From Roseibacillus sp. (GTDB taxonomy: Bacteria > Verrucomicrobiota > Verrucomicrobiia > Verrucomicrobiales > Akkermansiaceae): a stretch of 35,829 nucleotides of DNA. The translations under genes and the position numbers were made by a program. Numbering within the stretch: the first letter of the stretch is position 1; the number at the start of each line of letters is the position of its first letter. The stretch covers positions 23,248 through 59,076 of the forward strand of contig PAQU01000050.1 in the NCBI GenBank assembly GCA_002709395.1. The letters run 5' to 3'. Under the pieces are notes generated by a model. The model saw nothing but the letters and a program-made list of their open reading frames with translations, did not search any database and had not been told where the DNA came from. Below, piece by piece: positions 26,451 through 34,815 of the stretch.

Positions 26451-27842
26451 TTAGAAACTTCTCCTGAGATGGCTGGGGAGAATATTCAGTTGCTCGCGGT
26501 ATTTAGCAACGGTGCGCCGGGCTACCTTGAGTCCCTGCTCGGCAAGGGCCTTCTGGATTGCTGAGTCTGAAAGGGGTTTCTGTGCGTTCTCGGCCTCGAC
26601 GATGGCTTGGAGAGCTTCCCGGACTCCTTCATTAGAAATAGCCTGCCCCTCTGCCGTTGTGTAACCAGAAGCAAAAAAGCGCCGCAGCTCCATGACGCCA
26701 TGGGGTGTGCGGACATGCTTGCCCGCCACCGCGCGGGAGACGGTCGCCGGATGCACCTCTATTGAGTCGGCGATCTCGTTCATGGTGAGGGGGCTGAGGC
26801 TGCGAGGACCGTTCTCGAGAAACTCGATTTGTCTCCGAATAATCTCCTCGGAAATTGCAAGGATGGTCGCCTGGCGCTGGTCCAGAGCCTTTATCAGGGT
26901 GCGGCCATCCCTCAGTTGGTTGCGTAGATAACTTCGCAACTTTCGGTCCGGACTGGTAGCTACCAGGTCCTTGTATGTATCACTGAGCCTCAAGCGTGGC
27001 AGGTACTCATTGGTTAATACGGCTATCCATTCGCCCTCGGCGTTTTTTTCGAATGAAACATCGGGAATGATATAGGGATTTCCGGATGGGTCGAACGAGG
27101 TGCCTGGAGAAGGGTCGAGCTGTCCAATATGAGTTGCGGCCTCGACGACGGCCTCCACGCTTACACTACATGCCTGAGCTATTTTCGGGTAGTGCTTGCG
27201 GGCGAGATCGTTGAGGTGATTTTCGACAATGCGGAACTCCAGGGTGTTGAGTCGACCAGAGCGATGTAGTTGTACCAGGAGGGATTCCCGGAGGTCCTCG
27301 ACCGCGATTCCGGGAGGATCAAAACTCTGCAGGAGTATCTTGGAGCGCTCCAGGTTCTTGATGTCGATTCCGAGTCGTCGTCCGACCTCGCTGAGAGGTT
27401 CGTCGAAATATCCACGCTCGTCCATATTGCCGATAAGGGCCATTGCTGCGGTCCGGATATCCGGTTCAGGTGCCGCGAGGTTGAGTTGGTCCAGAAGGTG
27501 CTGCTGAAGAGTTTCGGGGGAAACAATGGAGCTATAGAGATGTTCCCGGCGTTCTTCGTCATCCCGGGTGGATCCGTTAGCTCGACGCTCCATGATGGCG
27601 AGTTCCCGGAGGTCATCGTCAGGGACCTCGAGAAGGGGGTCGGGATCTGGTGTATTGCTGTCCAGGTCGTCCAAGGAAACGCTGGCAAGTTCGTGCTCCA
27701 GGACGGGATTGGTCTCGAGAAATTGCTGCAGCAGCTGCTGTAGTTCCAAGGTGTTGGCCTGCAGAACCTCAAGGCTCTGGCGCATCTGGGGTGCCAGAGT
27801 CTGTGTCTGATTGAAATTCTGGTTGAGAGAAGGGCCGGACAT
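26451..27842 (-). CDS. rpoN: RNA polymerase sigma-54 factor RpoN
   Basis: A 463-residue sigma-54. Region I is the Gln/Leu-rich activator-interacting segment (QTLAPQMRQSLEVLQANTLELQQLLQQFLETNPVLEHE). The core-binding domain (about 100-250; LLDQLNLAAPEP, GNMDERGYFDEPL, LLQSFDPPGIAVEDLRESLLVQL) and the DNA-binding domain follow (LKALDQRQATILAISEEIIRRQ, LTMNEIADSIEVHPATVSRAVAGKHVRTPHG). The C-terminus holds the RpoN box as ARRTVAKYREQLNILPSHLRR, which reads the -24 element. Transcription by sigma-54 needs AAA+ activators; none is encoded in the window. ATG 27842 starts directly with the conserved N-terminus. A candidate -24/-12 promoter lies about 60-75 bases upstream. Confidence 0.97.
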   Translation of the reverse strand: MSGPSLNQNFNQTQTLAPQMRQSLEVLQANTLELQQLLQQFLETNPVLEHELASVSLDDLDSNTPDPDPLLEVPDDDLRELAIMERRANGSTRDDEERREHLYSSIVSPETLQQHLLDQLNLAAPEPDIRTAAMALIGNMDERGYFDEPLSEVGRRLGIDIKNLERSKILLQSFDPPGIAVEDLRESLLVQLHRSGRLNTLEFRIVENHLNDLARKHYPKIAQACSVSVEAVVEAATHIGQLDPSPGTSFDPSGNPYIIPDVSFEKNAEGEWIAVLTNEYLPRLRLSDTYKDLVATSPDRKLRSYLRNQLRDGRTLIKALDQRQATILAISEEIIRRQIEFLENGPRSLSPLTMNEIADSIEVHPATVSRAVAGKHVRTPHGVMELRRFFASGYTTAEGQAISNEGVREALQAIVEAENAQKPLSDSAIQKALAEQGLKVARRTVAKYREQLNILPSHLRRSF

Positions 27843-27877
27843 CGCCTTTTCAGGTTCTTACCTCTAGTATGGCAGCT

Positions 27878-27901
27878 CTCTCGTTCTTAGCGAGGGTTTT
27901 T
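27878..27901 (+). terminator. Small terminator-like hairpin upstream of rpoN (plus-strand sense)
   Basis: Stem CTCTCG/CGAGGG (one G-T pair) with a 7-base loop at 27878-27896, followed by TTTTT. Read on the plus strand it has the form of an intrinsic terminator and could stop antisense transcription running out of rpoN toward guaB. Confidence 0.3.
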
Positions 27902-27903
27902 GA

Positions 27904-27919
27904 AGCAGAAATTATGCCA
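27904..27919 (-). promoter_or_regulatory. Candidate sigma-54 promoter of rpoN
   Basis: On the minus strand the sequence reads TGGCATAATTTCTGCT, close to the sigma-54 consensus TGGCAC-N5-TTGCW, with GG and GC exactly 10 bases apart. The start point would fall near 27893, about 50 bases before the rpoN ATG. The TGGCAT element is also one arm of an inverted repeat ATGCCA/TGGCAT (27914-27935). A chance match is possible. Confidence 0.45.
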
Positions 27920-28077
27920 TTCTTCACTTTGGCATCAATTTACAAGGTCCGCGGATTTGTCTTTCCGCAAGCCACGAGGAGAGGGGTGGGTTGCCCGGGA
28001 ACAATAGGACTTCGGCGATGGGCGGGCTCCTCGCTTATTAGGCTTGATAACTTGTTGTGTCCTCTCTTGACTCGCCT

Positions 28078-29532
28078 ATGGCGGATTTGACTCTGGGATT
28101 GTCCTTTGATGACGTTCTTCTAGTGCCTCGGAGAAGTGGGGTTTTGCCGACGGAAGCCGAACTGAATACGGCGCTTACTGGGGAGATATTGCTTAAGATT
28201 CCAGTGATCTCAGCGGCCATGGATACCGTTTCTGAAACGGAGCTTGCGGTTGCTCTGGCGAGAGAAGGAGGGATGGCGGTGATCCACCGGGCCTGTTCCG
28301 TAGAGGAGGAGGCGGCAATGGTCGCCAGGGTCAAGCGTTCGGAAAGTGCGGTAATTCAGAAGCCAATGACCGTCAGGGGAGAGATGACGATCGCAGATCT
28401 CAAGGTCATCATGGAAGAGGAGGGTTTCTCCGGTTTTCCAGTAGTGGACGAGCTGGGCTTGCTGGTGGGAATGGTGACAGGACGGGATATCCGTCATTTT
28501 GCGAATGACGCGGGCAAGGTAGAGGATGTAATGACCCGCGGTGAAAAGCTGGTTACCGGGTCTCCCGATACGACCCCTGAAGCGGCCCGGCGGATTCTTT
28601 ACGAGCACCGGATTGAGAAGTTGCCTCTTGTCGATGCGGAGGGTCGATTGGTTGGATTAATTACCGGGGGAGATATTGAAAAACAGATTACTTTTGTGCA
28701 TGCGGCAAAGGATCCCAATGGTCAGTTGCGTTGCGGAGCTGCTATTGGAGTTGGAGCGGACTGGGAGGAACGGGCAAAAGCTGTTATTGAGGCGGGAGCC
28801 GATGCCCTATTCATAGATGCTGCAACGGGACATACATCCCGTGTTCTCGAGGTGGTTGAGAAGCTGGCAGCACTGTCTGACCGTCCCGTGGTGGCGGGAA
28901 ATGTGGTAACAGAGCAAGGAGCGCGCGATCTTGTTTCCGCTGGGGCGCGAGCGATAAAGGTGGGAGTAGGACCGGGATCAATTTGCACTACCCGCGTAAT
29001 TGCGGGAGTAGGAATGCCTCAGTTCACCGCAATTCAGAATGTTGCGCCGTGGTGTCGGAAAAATGGTGTCTGTGTTATTGCAGACGGGGGTATTCGCTAC
29101 TCAGGTGACATTGTGAAGGCGCTGGCTGCAGGGGCGGATATCGTGATGCTAGGTTCCCTGCTGGCAGGAACGCGGGAGAGTCCAGGGTTAACCGTCCATT
29201 TTCAAGGCCGCCGCTTCAAGACCTACCGCGGGATGGGGTCACTGGGGGCCATGATGAAGGGGGCCGGGGATCGTTACGGACAGGGAGCCAGTGGAAAATT
29301 GGTGGCGGAAGGTGTAGAAGGGCGTGTTCCATACAAGGGCCCTCTTTCGGATGTTGTTTATCAGCTTATGGGAGGACTTCGCTCTGGAATGGGCTATGTG
29401 GGGGCGTCAGACCTCCCAAGTCTGCGCTCACAGGGTGAGTTTGTGCGAATTACTCCCGGGGGTCTGCGTGAAAGTCATACTCATGATATTGTCATTACTC
29501 AGGAGCCGACGAACTACCAGCCGATCAGCTAG
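28078..29532 (+). CDS. guaB: Inosine-5'-monophosphate dehydrogenase
   Basis: A 484-residue enzyme that oxidises IMP to XMP with NAD+, the first committed step to GMP. The track starts at GTG 28057; ATG 28078 is preferred because family proteins begin near [21 protein letters not shown]. The TIM barrel is split by two CBS domains (about residues 90-205; [22 protein letters not shown] marks the second). The catalytic loop is [20 protein letters not shown] with the nucleophilic Cys, followed by [33 protein letters not shown] and the flap [11 protein letters not shown]. All key residues are present. guaA follows after 32 bases in the same direction, giving an ordinary guanine-synthesis operon. 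Confidence 0.98.
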   Translation: MADLTLGLSFDDVLLVPRRSGVLPTEAELNTALTGEILLKIPVISAAMDTVSETELAVALAREGGMAVIHRACSVEEEAAMVARVKRSESAVIQKPMTVRGEMTIADLKVIMEEEGFSGFPVVDELGLLVGMVTGRDIRHFANDAGKVEDVMTRGEKLVTGSPDTTPEAARRILYEHRIEKLPLVDAEGRLVGLITGGDIEKQITFVHAAKDPNGQLRCGAAIGVGADWEERAKAVIEAGADALFIDAATGHTSRVLEVVEKLAALSDRPVVAGNVVTEQGARDLVSAGARAIKVGVGPGSICTTRVIAGVGMPQFTAIQNVAPWCRKNGVCVIADGGIRYSGDIVKALAAGADIVMLGSLLAGTRESPGLTVHFQGRRFKTYRGMGSLGAMMKGAGDRYGQGASGKLVAEGVEGRVPYKGPLSDVVYQLMGGLRSGMGYVGASDLPSLRSQGEFVRITPGGLRESHTHDIVITQEPTNYQPIS

Positions 29533-29564
29533 GCTTGCCGGAATAATTTATAGCCCCCACGCTC

Positions 29565-31088
29565 ATGGAAGAACGCAGGTACGTCGCTGTTATTGATTTT
29601 GGTTCGCAGTATACCCAGCTTATCGTGCGACGGGTCAGGGAGCTGGGATTTCTTGCCAAGCTTCATGCTCTTGAGGATTTTGACAGTCTTGAGGAACCAG
29701 GCGCGATTATTCTTTCGGGAGGTCCGCGGAGCACAAGTGAGGAGGGGGCGCCCGACATCGATTTCAGGCGCTTGCAGGAATATGGAGTTCCGGTATTGGG
29801 GATCTGTTATGGGATGCAGTTGCTTAACATCAAGTTTGGAGGAACTGTGGAAGCGAGTGACCGGCGGGAATACGGGCCCGCTACACTGAATCCTGAATGT
29901 AGGGAAGGGCTCTTTGAGGGAGTGTCGAAGGATTCGCAGGTGTGGATGAGTCATTCCGATACGGTGAATGAGCTGGCTGACGGATGCCGGGTAATTGCGC
30001 GTAATCAGGATGGCACCCCGGTAAGCCTGCAGTGGGGTGATTCCTTTTTCGGAATTCAATTTCATCCGGAAGTAACACATAGCCATGAAGGGCTTCAGGT
30101 TCTGAGAAACTTCCTGGACCAGGCCAAGGGGTTGCAGCAATTCCGTATTGAAGATTTCAAGCAGGAGCTTTTGGCGCAGATCCGGGAGAGGGTTGGGGAG
30201 AAGCAGGTTGTGTGTGGCGTGAGCGGAGGGGTCGACAGCACGGTTCTGGCGGTTCTTCTTAAGGAGTCGGGGATCAGGATGCGTGCTATTTTTGTTGATC
30301 ATGGACTCCTGCGAAAAGCCGAAGGGGATGAGGTGAGGGAGAACTTCCGCCGCATGGGGGTGGATATAGAGACCGTGGAGGCCTCAGAGCGTTTTCTGGG
30401 GGAGTTGGCTGGGGTGACCGATCCGGAACGAAAGCGAGAAATCATCGGCAACCTGTTTATTGAGGTCTTCTGGGATTCGGTAGGGGATGCGGATATGCTC
30501 GCACAGGGAACACTTTATCCTGACGTGATCGAGAGTGCCTCCAATGACAAGACCAAGGCCTCAAAGATCAAGACCCACCATAACAGAGTGGACAGGATTC
30601 TTGAACTGCAGGCAGAAGGGAAGGTGCTGGAGCCACTGGCCGAGTTGTTCAAGGATGAGGTCAGGGAGTTAGGCCTGTCACTGGGGATTGAACATGACAT
30701 CGTGCACCGGCACCCTTTCCCCGGACCCGGCCTGGCAGTCCGTTGTCCCGGTGAGGTGACCGTGGATCGACTTCGTATTATCCAGGAGTGCGATGCGATC
30801 TTTATTGGCTGCCTCAGATCTTACGGCTGGTATGACAGGGTCTGGCAGGCGTACGCGGCTCTGGTTCCCGTCAGGACGGTTGGAGTCAAGGGGGACGAAA
30901 GAAGTTATGAGTTTGCAGTAAGTCTGCGAGCAGTAGTGAGCGAAGATGCCATGACTGCAGACTGGGCTGAGTTGCCCTGCGAGATTCTGCGAGATTCCAG
31001 TAACCGGATCTTAAATGAGGTTCCAGGGGTTAATCGGGTGCTGTATGATGTCTCAACCAAGCCCCCTGCCAGTATCGAGTGGGAATAG
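29565..31088 (+). CDS. guaA: GMP synthase (glutamine-hydrolysing)
   Basis: A 507-residue two-domain enzyme that aminates XMP to GMP using glutamine and ATP. The N-terminal class I amidotransferase domain has ILSGGPRSTSEEGAP, the nucleophile elbow VLGICYGMQLL, and the His-Glu of FHPEVTHSHEG. The ATP-pyrophosphatase domain starts with the PP-loop VCGVSGGVDSTVLAVLL, with SDK/T-type residues in VIESASNDKTKASKIKTHHN. The C-terminal dimerisation domain includes HPFPGPGLAVRCPGEV and the terminal DVSTKPPASIEWE. The length is normal and no key residue is missing. It is co-directional with guaB and convergent with the mscS-like gene. Confidence 0.98.
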   Translation: MEERRYVAVIDFGSQYTQLIVRRVRELGFLAKLHALEDFDSLEEPGAIILSGGPRSTSEEGAPDIDFRRLQEYGVPVLGICYGMQLLNIKFGGTVEASDRREYGPATLNPECREGLFEGVSKDSQVWMSHSDTVNELADGCRVIARNQDGTPVSLQWGDSFFGIQFHPEVTHSHEGLQVLRNFLDQAKGLQQFRIEDFKQELLAQIRERVGEKQVVCGVSGGVDSTVLAVLLKESGIRMRAIFVDHGLLRKAEGDEVRENFRRMGVDIETVEASERFLGELAGVTDPERKREIIGNLFIEVFWDSVGDADMLAQGTLYPDVIESASNDKTKASKIKTHHNRVDRILELQAEGKVLEPLAELFKDEVRELGLSLGIEHDIVHRHPFPGPGLAVRCPGEVTVDRLRIIQECDAIFIGCLRSYGWYDRVWQAYAALVPVRTVGVKGDERSYEFAVSLRAVVSEDAMTADWAELPCEILRDSSNRILNEVPGVNRVLYDVSTKPPASIEWE

Positions 31089-31095
31089 AAACACG

Positions 31096-31119
31096 CCCCG
31101 AGCAGGAGAAACCTCGGGG
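31096..31119. terminator. Weak hairpin between convergent guaA and mscS-like genes
   Basis: CCCCGAG/CTCGGGG, a 7-bp stem with a 10-base loop. An alternative stem AGCAGG/CCTGCT (31101-31106 with 31124-31129) overlaps it and would compete. No T-run follows on either strand, so termination is uncertain. Confidence 0.35.
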
Positions 31120-31148
31120 AGAACCTGCTGAAATTAAGTCTCCCGCGG

Positions 31149-32018
31149 TTACCCGTTTGCCGTGGTTTCGGGAATAACCTTTACGGGTATCTGCCCGAGG
31201 GCTTTGCCAGCAGCCAGAGTCATGTGTGGGAAGGGGATTTCGATATTTTCCTCATCGAAACGTTCCTTGAGTTCCCGGGGTAGAGTGTTGCGGAGAGTTC
31301 CGTAATCATCCTGAAGGCACCAGGCCCCAAGCATGAAATTCAGCGAAGAATCGCCGAATCCGGTAAATACGATGAGTGGATTGGGCTCATCAAGGCATTG
31401 TACGTTCTGTTCAGAGACGTCCTGAAGAACACTTAGAACGTGTCCGATGTTCTCGTCATAGGAGACGCCGATATCGAGGTTGAAACGCCGTATCGGATGA
31501 CGCGTGATATTGGTTACATTGGTTTTTACCAATGTTTCATTAGGGATGCGAACCGAGCGGTTGTCAAAGGTGCGAAGGGTGAGGGAAAGCAGGCCGATGG
31601 TATCGACGGTGCCGCTTATGCCGTCCACCTCAATCATGTCGCCAAGCTCAAACGGCCGCTCTCCAATGAGAAAGAACCCGCTGATAATATTGGAAAGAGA
31701 GGTCTGCGCAGCAAAGCCAATGGCAATGCCAGCAACTCCTGCAGCTCCAAGAATGGCGCCAAGATTGAGGCCCACCTGCCCGAGAGCGAGGATCCCCACA
31801 AAGGCAAATCCGACATAGCGGATGACCTTTTTCATGACCATTACCCCCTGGGGGCCGAGCCGGGGTCCGAAAAGGCGCAGGGAGAACCTGTTCAGGATTG
31901 AAATTACGATGATTCCGCCGAGCAGGATTGCCGCAGCACCCAGAACTTTCCAGAGAAGCTCTGATTTCAGGAAGTCAGAAAGCCAGGGAGGAGGAGCTGC
32001 CAGAAATAGTGCGTTCAC
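31149..32018 (-). CDS. Small-conductance mechanosensitive channel, MscS family
   Basis: A 289-residue MscS-type channel. Three membrane helices: about 20-45, 70-90, and the pore helix NLGAILGAAGVAGIAIGFAAQTSLSNIISGFFL, with the Gly/Ala-rich pattern that lines the MscS pore. The cytoplasmic beta domain follows (RPFELGDMIEVDGISGTVDTIGLLSLTLRTFDNRSVRIPNETLVKTNVTNITR), then the alpha/beta domain ending in ENIEIPFPHMTL. The channel opens on membrane tension and protects against hypo-osmotic shock. The start is GTG 32018, nine bases after the stop of the DUF432-like gene, so the two are probably one operon. Confidence 0.93.
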   Translation of the reverse strand: MNALFLAAPPPWLSDFLKSELLWKVLGAAAILLGGIIVISILNRFSLRLFGPRLGPQGVMVMKKVIRYVGFAFVGILALGQVGLNLGAILGAAGVAGIAIGFAAQTSLSNIISGFFLIGERPFELGDMIEVDGISGTVDTIGLLSLTLRTFDNRSVRIPNETLVKTNVTNITRHPIRRFNLDIGVSYDENIGHVLSVLQDVSEQNVQCLDEPNPLIVFTGFGDSSLNFMLGAWCLQDDYGTLRNTLPRELKERFDEENIEIPFPHMTLAAGKALGQIPVKVIPETTANG

Positions 32019-32027
32019 GACAAGGAC

Positions 32028-32816
32028 TCAGTTAATCACGTCAATGACCGAGGCGAATGCCCGGCGAAGGGTGGAACGGTGTGTCTTTCCAGCGCGCGCG
32101 TGGGCAATTTCCCGTGCATCAGCAGCTGGGGGGAGGGGAGTGGGATTGTAGGTTATGTCGTTGCCGTGTTCGTCATCTTCCATGATGCGAATACTGCATG
32201 CGTTGGACCAGAGGCGACCCTCGTGTTCAAAGATGGAAAAATGTCCAAGATCCAGGAAGAGTCGCTCGAATTCGAAGGGTTCCTTGTTTTCGTTATGGAG
32301 GTCAACGGCGACAATGATGTCGTGTGCCAGCCAGTCTTCTGGATCAAATTGGCGCCGCGCGCGGGTTCGCAGGGAGTAGCATACCTCTCCCTCAGAGCGG
32401 TCTCCGTGCCAGGTTTTGCTAAGGGTTTCGGTAGAAATGGTGGTGAGCTTGTTCAGTTTTCCCCCACATTCGCCATGAACCTCAACGCTGGTCGGGATTC
32501 CTATGTAGAACAGAGCATTTCCTCCCGGTGCAATAGTGAGAGAAGAGTTTGGTTTTGCTATGATTGGTAGCTCGGGAAGAGAGGGAAGAAGGCGGACGAT
32601 CAAGTCCTCATCACTGCAGTCCCAGCGCTCCCATTCGAGTTCCGAAGGCAGGTCCTCCCGGATGCCTTTTTCTGGCAGGTCGGGAAAATCCTGCCCTTTC
32701 CAGTTGCTTACTCTCCACTCGTCATGGCGTCGGAGCAGGGCAAAGTGGATCGATCCGGCATCAGAACGAAACCAATTGTCCTGAGCGAGGTTCCGTTCAT
32801 CCCATGAGAGGTTCAC
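32028..32816 (-). CDS. DUF432-like protein, upstream of MscS
   Basis: A 262-residue soluble protein without signal peptide or membrane helix. Segments such as IAKPNSSLTIAPGGNALFYIGIPTSVEV, LNKLTTISTETLSKTWHGDRSEGEVCYSLRTRAR and FERLFLDLGHFSIFEHEGRLWSNACSIR recall the uncharacterised DUF432 family, best known from archaea; this assignment is from memory of the pattern and moderate at best. Conserved-looking features are a beta-rich middle and a short basic C-terminus. The start is GTG 32816; no in-frame ATG lies nearby upstream. Tight spacing to the channel gene suggests a regulator or cytoplasmic partner of the channel. Confidence 0.6.
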   Translation of the reverse strand: MNLSWDERNLAQDNWFRSDAGSIHFALLRRHDEWRVSNWKGQDFPDLPEKGIREDLPSELEWERWDCSDEDLIVRLLPSLPELPIIAKPNSSLTIAPGGNALFYIGIPTSVEVHGECGGKLNKLTTISTETLSKTWHGDRSEGEVCYSLRTRARRQFDPEDWLAHDIIVAVDLHNENKEPFEFERLFLDLGHFSIFEHEGRLWSNACSIRIMEDDEHGNDITYNPTPLPPAADAREIAHARAGKTHRSTLRRAFASVIDVIN

Positions 32817-32878
32817 ATGGCCACGATGGAAACTGCTAGTGGCAAGTCAAGCGAGGCGGCAGATGGATGTGCTCGTGT

Positions 32879-32908
32879 TTGTGAATAGAATGTGAAAAGA
32901 AGTAATAT
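32879..32908 (+). promoter_or_regulatory. Possible sigma-70-type promoter for the 33038 operon
   Basis: TTGTGA (32879-32884), an 18-base spacer and TAATAT (32903-32908) match four of six and five of six consensus bases. It lies about 130 bases before ATG 33038. Between it and the gene is an inverted repeat GACGCC/GGCGTC (32998-33003 with 33014-33019) that might be an operator or leader hairpin. Confidence 0.35.
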
Positions 32909-33037
32909 GAGGGATAAACCATTGAGAATGGGTCCTGTCCAGAAGTTGAGAGGGAATGGTTGCAATGGAAAAGCACCCGGGAAGTCGGCTTAGCGTTGAC
33001 GCCTTCGCTCCATGGCGTCTAGGTGGTGGGAAGACTG

Positions 33038-34153
33038 ATGAATCCGAGTAGAACAGCATACGGAACCTGGAGTGGCGGACGCTACATGCACTTTGGCGAA
33101 ATGCTCGAGGAAGATCGCTACCAGAATTGTATCCGCCTCGCCTACGAAAGTGGGGTTCGGACGTTTGTAACAGCGGATGTTTATGGACAAGGGAAGGCCG
33201 ATAGGGCCCTCGGAGAGGCTCTCCAGGACTACCCCCGTGAGTCCTATTGCCTGGTGGGAACGATAGGGCATGATTTTTACAAGGGGACCCGTGCCGGTTC
33301 AGGAGGATACCCGCGCTTTACAGACTCGGATCTGCGAAGCCCTGCCGACTACCGGGACTTTCTGAGAATGGCCTGTGAGAAGTCACTCGCGAGCTGTGGG
33401 ACCAATTATTTCGATCTGCTTCTCCTGCATAACCCCGACGAGAAAGGCTACACGAGAGAGGAGGTTTGGCAGGGGATGAGCGGTCTCAAGGACGAAGGAA
33501 TGGTAAACCTGCTGGGAGTTGCACCAGGGCCTGCCAACGGTTTTACGTTGGATCTCATTCATGCCTTTGAGCGCTTTGGAGAGATAATCGACTGGGCGAT
33601 GATCATTCTCAATCCTTTGGAGCCCTGGCCAGGGCAGTCGGTGCTTCCAGCGGCGAAGAAGCATGAGGTGGAAATCCTGACAAGGGTAGTTGACTATGGA
33701 GGTCTTTTCCATGGAGACATGAAACCTGGTCATCAATTCAAGGCTGGTGACCATCGTTCCTACCGGCCGGAAGGATGGGTTGAGGCCGGACATGAGAGGA
33801 TCGAGAAAATGCAGGATGTCATCGACCGTCATGGATTAAGTCTGCTGCACTTTGCCTGTCTCTGGAACCTCTCACAGGAACCAGTAAAGAGTGTGGTGCC
33901 AACCTTTATTCAGGAAGCTGGAGAGTCTGCTCGCGCCATTGAGGATAAAATAAAGGAGTTTGGTTCGCTTCCGGAAATTGTTCTCAGTCCCGAGGATGTG
34001 GAGAGTGTAAGGCTCGCTGGAGACAATACCGGGTGTATGAAGCTCAAGGGGGCTAGTCAGCGTCATGAGTCGAGTGAACGTCCCGATGAATGGCCAATGC
34101 GCTCCGAATTGCTTGAGCTTGCCCAGCGCTATGAGTTGGGATCAGAGTGGTAG
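33038..34153 (+). CDS. Atypical aldo/keto reductase lacking the catalytic Lys
   Basis: A 371-residue protein of the aldo/keto reductase fold. ATG 33038 is preferred to the track's GTG 33023; a GGAAG lies a few bases before it. The Asp and Tyr of the tetrad appear in TADVYGQGKADRALGE and the His in DLLLLHNPD, but the segment that normally holds Lys (STK) reads CLVGTIGHDFYKG, with no Lys at the right place. LGVAPGPANGFTLDLI and WAMIILNPLEPWP are distinctive of a separate branch known in several phyla. It may have a different reaction or cofactor use. The zinc-ribbon/TPM gene follows 20 bases after the stop. Confidence 0.85.
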   Translation: MNPSRTAYGTWSGGRYMHFGEMLEEDRYQNCIRLAYESGVRTFVTADVYGQGKADRALGEALQDYPRESYCLVGTIGHDFYKGTRAGSGGYPRFTDSDLRSPADYRDFLRMACEKSLASCGTNYFDLLLLHNPDEKGYTREEVWQGMSGLKDEGMVNLLGVAPGPANGFTLDLIHAFERFGEIIDWAMIILNPLEPWPGQSVLPAAKKHEVEILTRVVDYGGLFHGDMKPGHQFKAGDHRSYRPEGWVEAGHERIEKMQDVIDRHGLSLLHFACLWNLSQEPVKSVVPTFIQEAGESARAIEDKIKEFGSLPEIVLSPEDVESVRLAGDNTGCMKLKGASQRHESSERPDEWPMRSELLELAQRYELGSEW

Positions 34154-34173
34154 TATCCGGACAGGAGCGAATT

Positions 34174-34815
34174 ATGAAGTGTCCCCGATGCGTGCAGAGA
34201 GTCCATAAAAGGGCCAGGCAGTGCCCACATTGTGGATTCAGCATTTCAGATGTGGACCGCGTTTTCGGCGAGGATGATGTGAGGCTGAGAACCCTCACGG
34301 ATGCAGCAGGGGTTCTGCGCAAACGAGAGCGGTTGGCTTTGCGTCGCACCTTGCGGGACTTCCAGACAATCTTCCCGCAGCTTTTTTTTGGGGTTTATTT
34401 CGGGACTTTTCACGAGGTTTCGAGCTTGAGAGAGTTCGGATTCTGGTTGCTGAATAGGGGGGCGTTTGAGGATGTCGATGTTTCCCGTCCAAACGAGGGA
34501 GGAGTGCTTCTTAGCGTGGATGTCGGAGGAAAGGCGGCCGGGATTACCTATGGCTATGCCCTTCAGCCGTTCCTCTCTGATGAGACGACTTTCCGGGCGA
34601 TCTCAGCTGCGCACCCATATTTTATTGAGGGCCAATGGTTGAAAGCCAGTGAGATGGTTGTCAGTAAACTTGCGAAAGAACTCAGGAAACAGGCCCGGAA
34701 AGCTCGTCGGGATCCCGATGACTTTCAAGACGGGGTGAACACGGATGGCCCAGGTGATTTTTTGCAAAGAATCCGGGCAAGTCATCGAGGGGGGAGGAGA
34801 AGGACACAGGCATGA
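34174..34815 (+). CDS. Zinc-ribbon plus TPM-domain protein, cytoplasmic
   Basis: A 213-residue protein. ATG 34174 is chosen over the track's GTG 34147 because an AGGAG (34163-34167) sits six bases before it, the best ribosome site in the window. It opens with a zinc ribbon (CPRC...CPHCGFSI), followed by a TPM-like domain (TLP18.3/Psb32/MOLO-1; about 40-165): LTDAAGVLRKRERLALRRTLRDFQ, NEGGVLLSVDVGGKAAGITYGYALQPFLSDE. The C-terminus is strongly basic. Unlike most TPM proteins it has no signal peptide or membrane helix. TPM domains are reported in phosphatase-like and photosystem-repair proteins; the role here is unknown. Its stop overlaps the start of the next gene (ATGA at 34812-34815). Confidence 0.8.
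   Translation: MKCPRCVQRVHKRARQCPHCGFSISDVDRVFGEDDVRLRTLTDAAGVLRKRERLALRRTLRDFQTIFPQLFFGVYFGTFHEVSSLREFGFWLLNRGAFEDVDVSRPNEGGVLLSVDVGGKAAGITYGYALQPFLSDETTFRAISAAHPYFIEGQWLKASEMVVSKLAKELRKQARKARRDPDDFQDGVNTDGPGDFLQRIRASHRGGRRRTQA

Noticed and set aside
29529-30302. 257-residue minus-strand ORF opposite guaA
   Set aside because: guaA is complete and highly conserved across this span; the antisense frame has no recognisable content.
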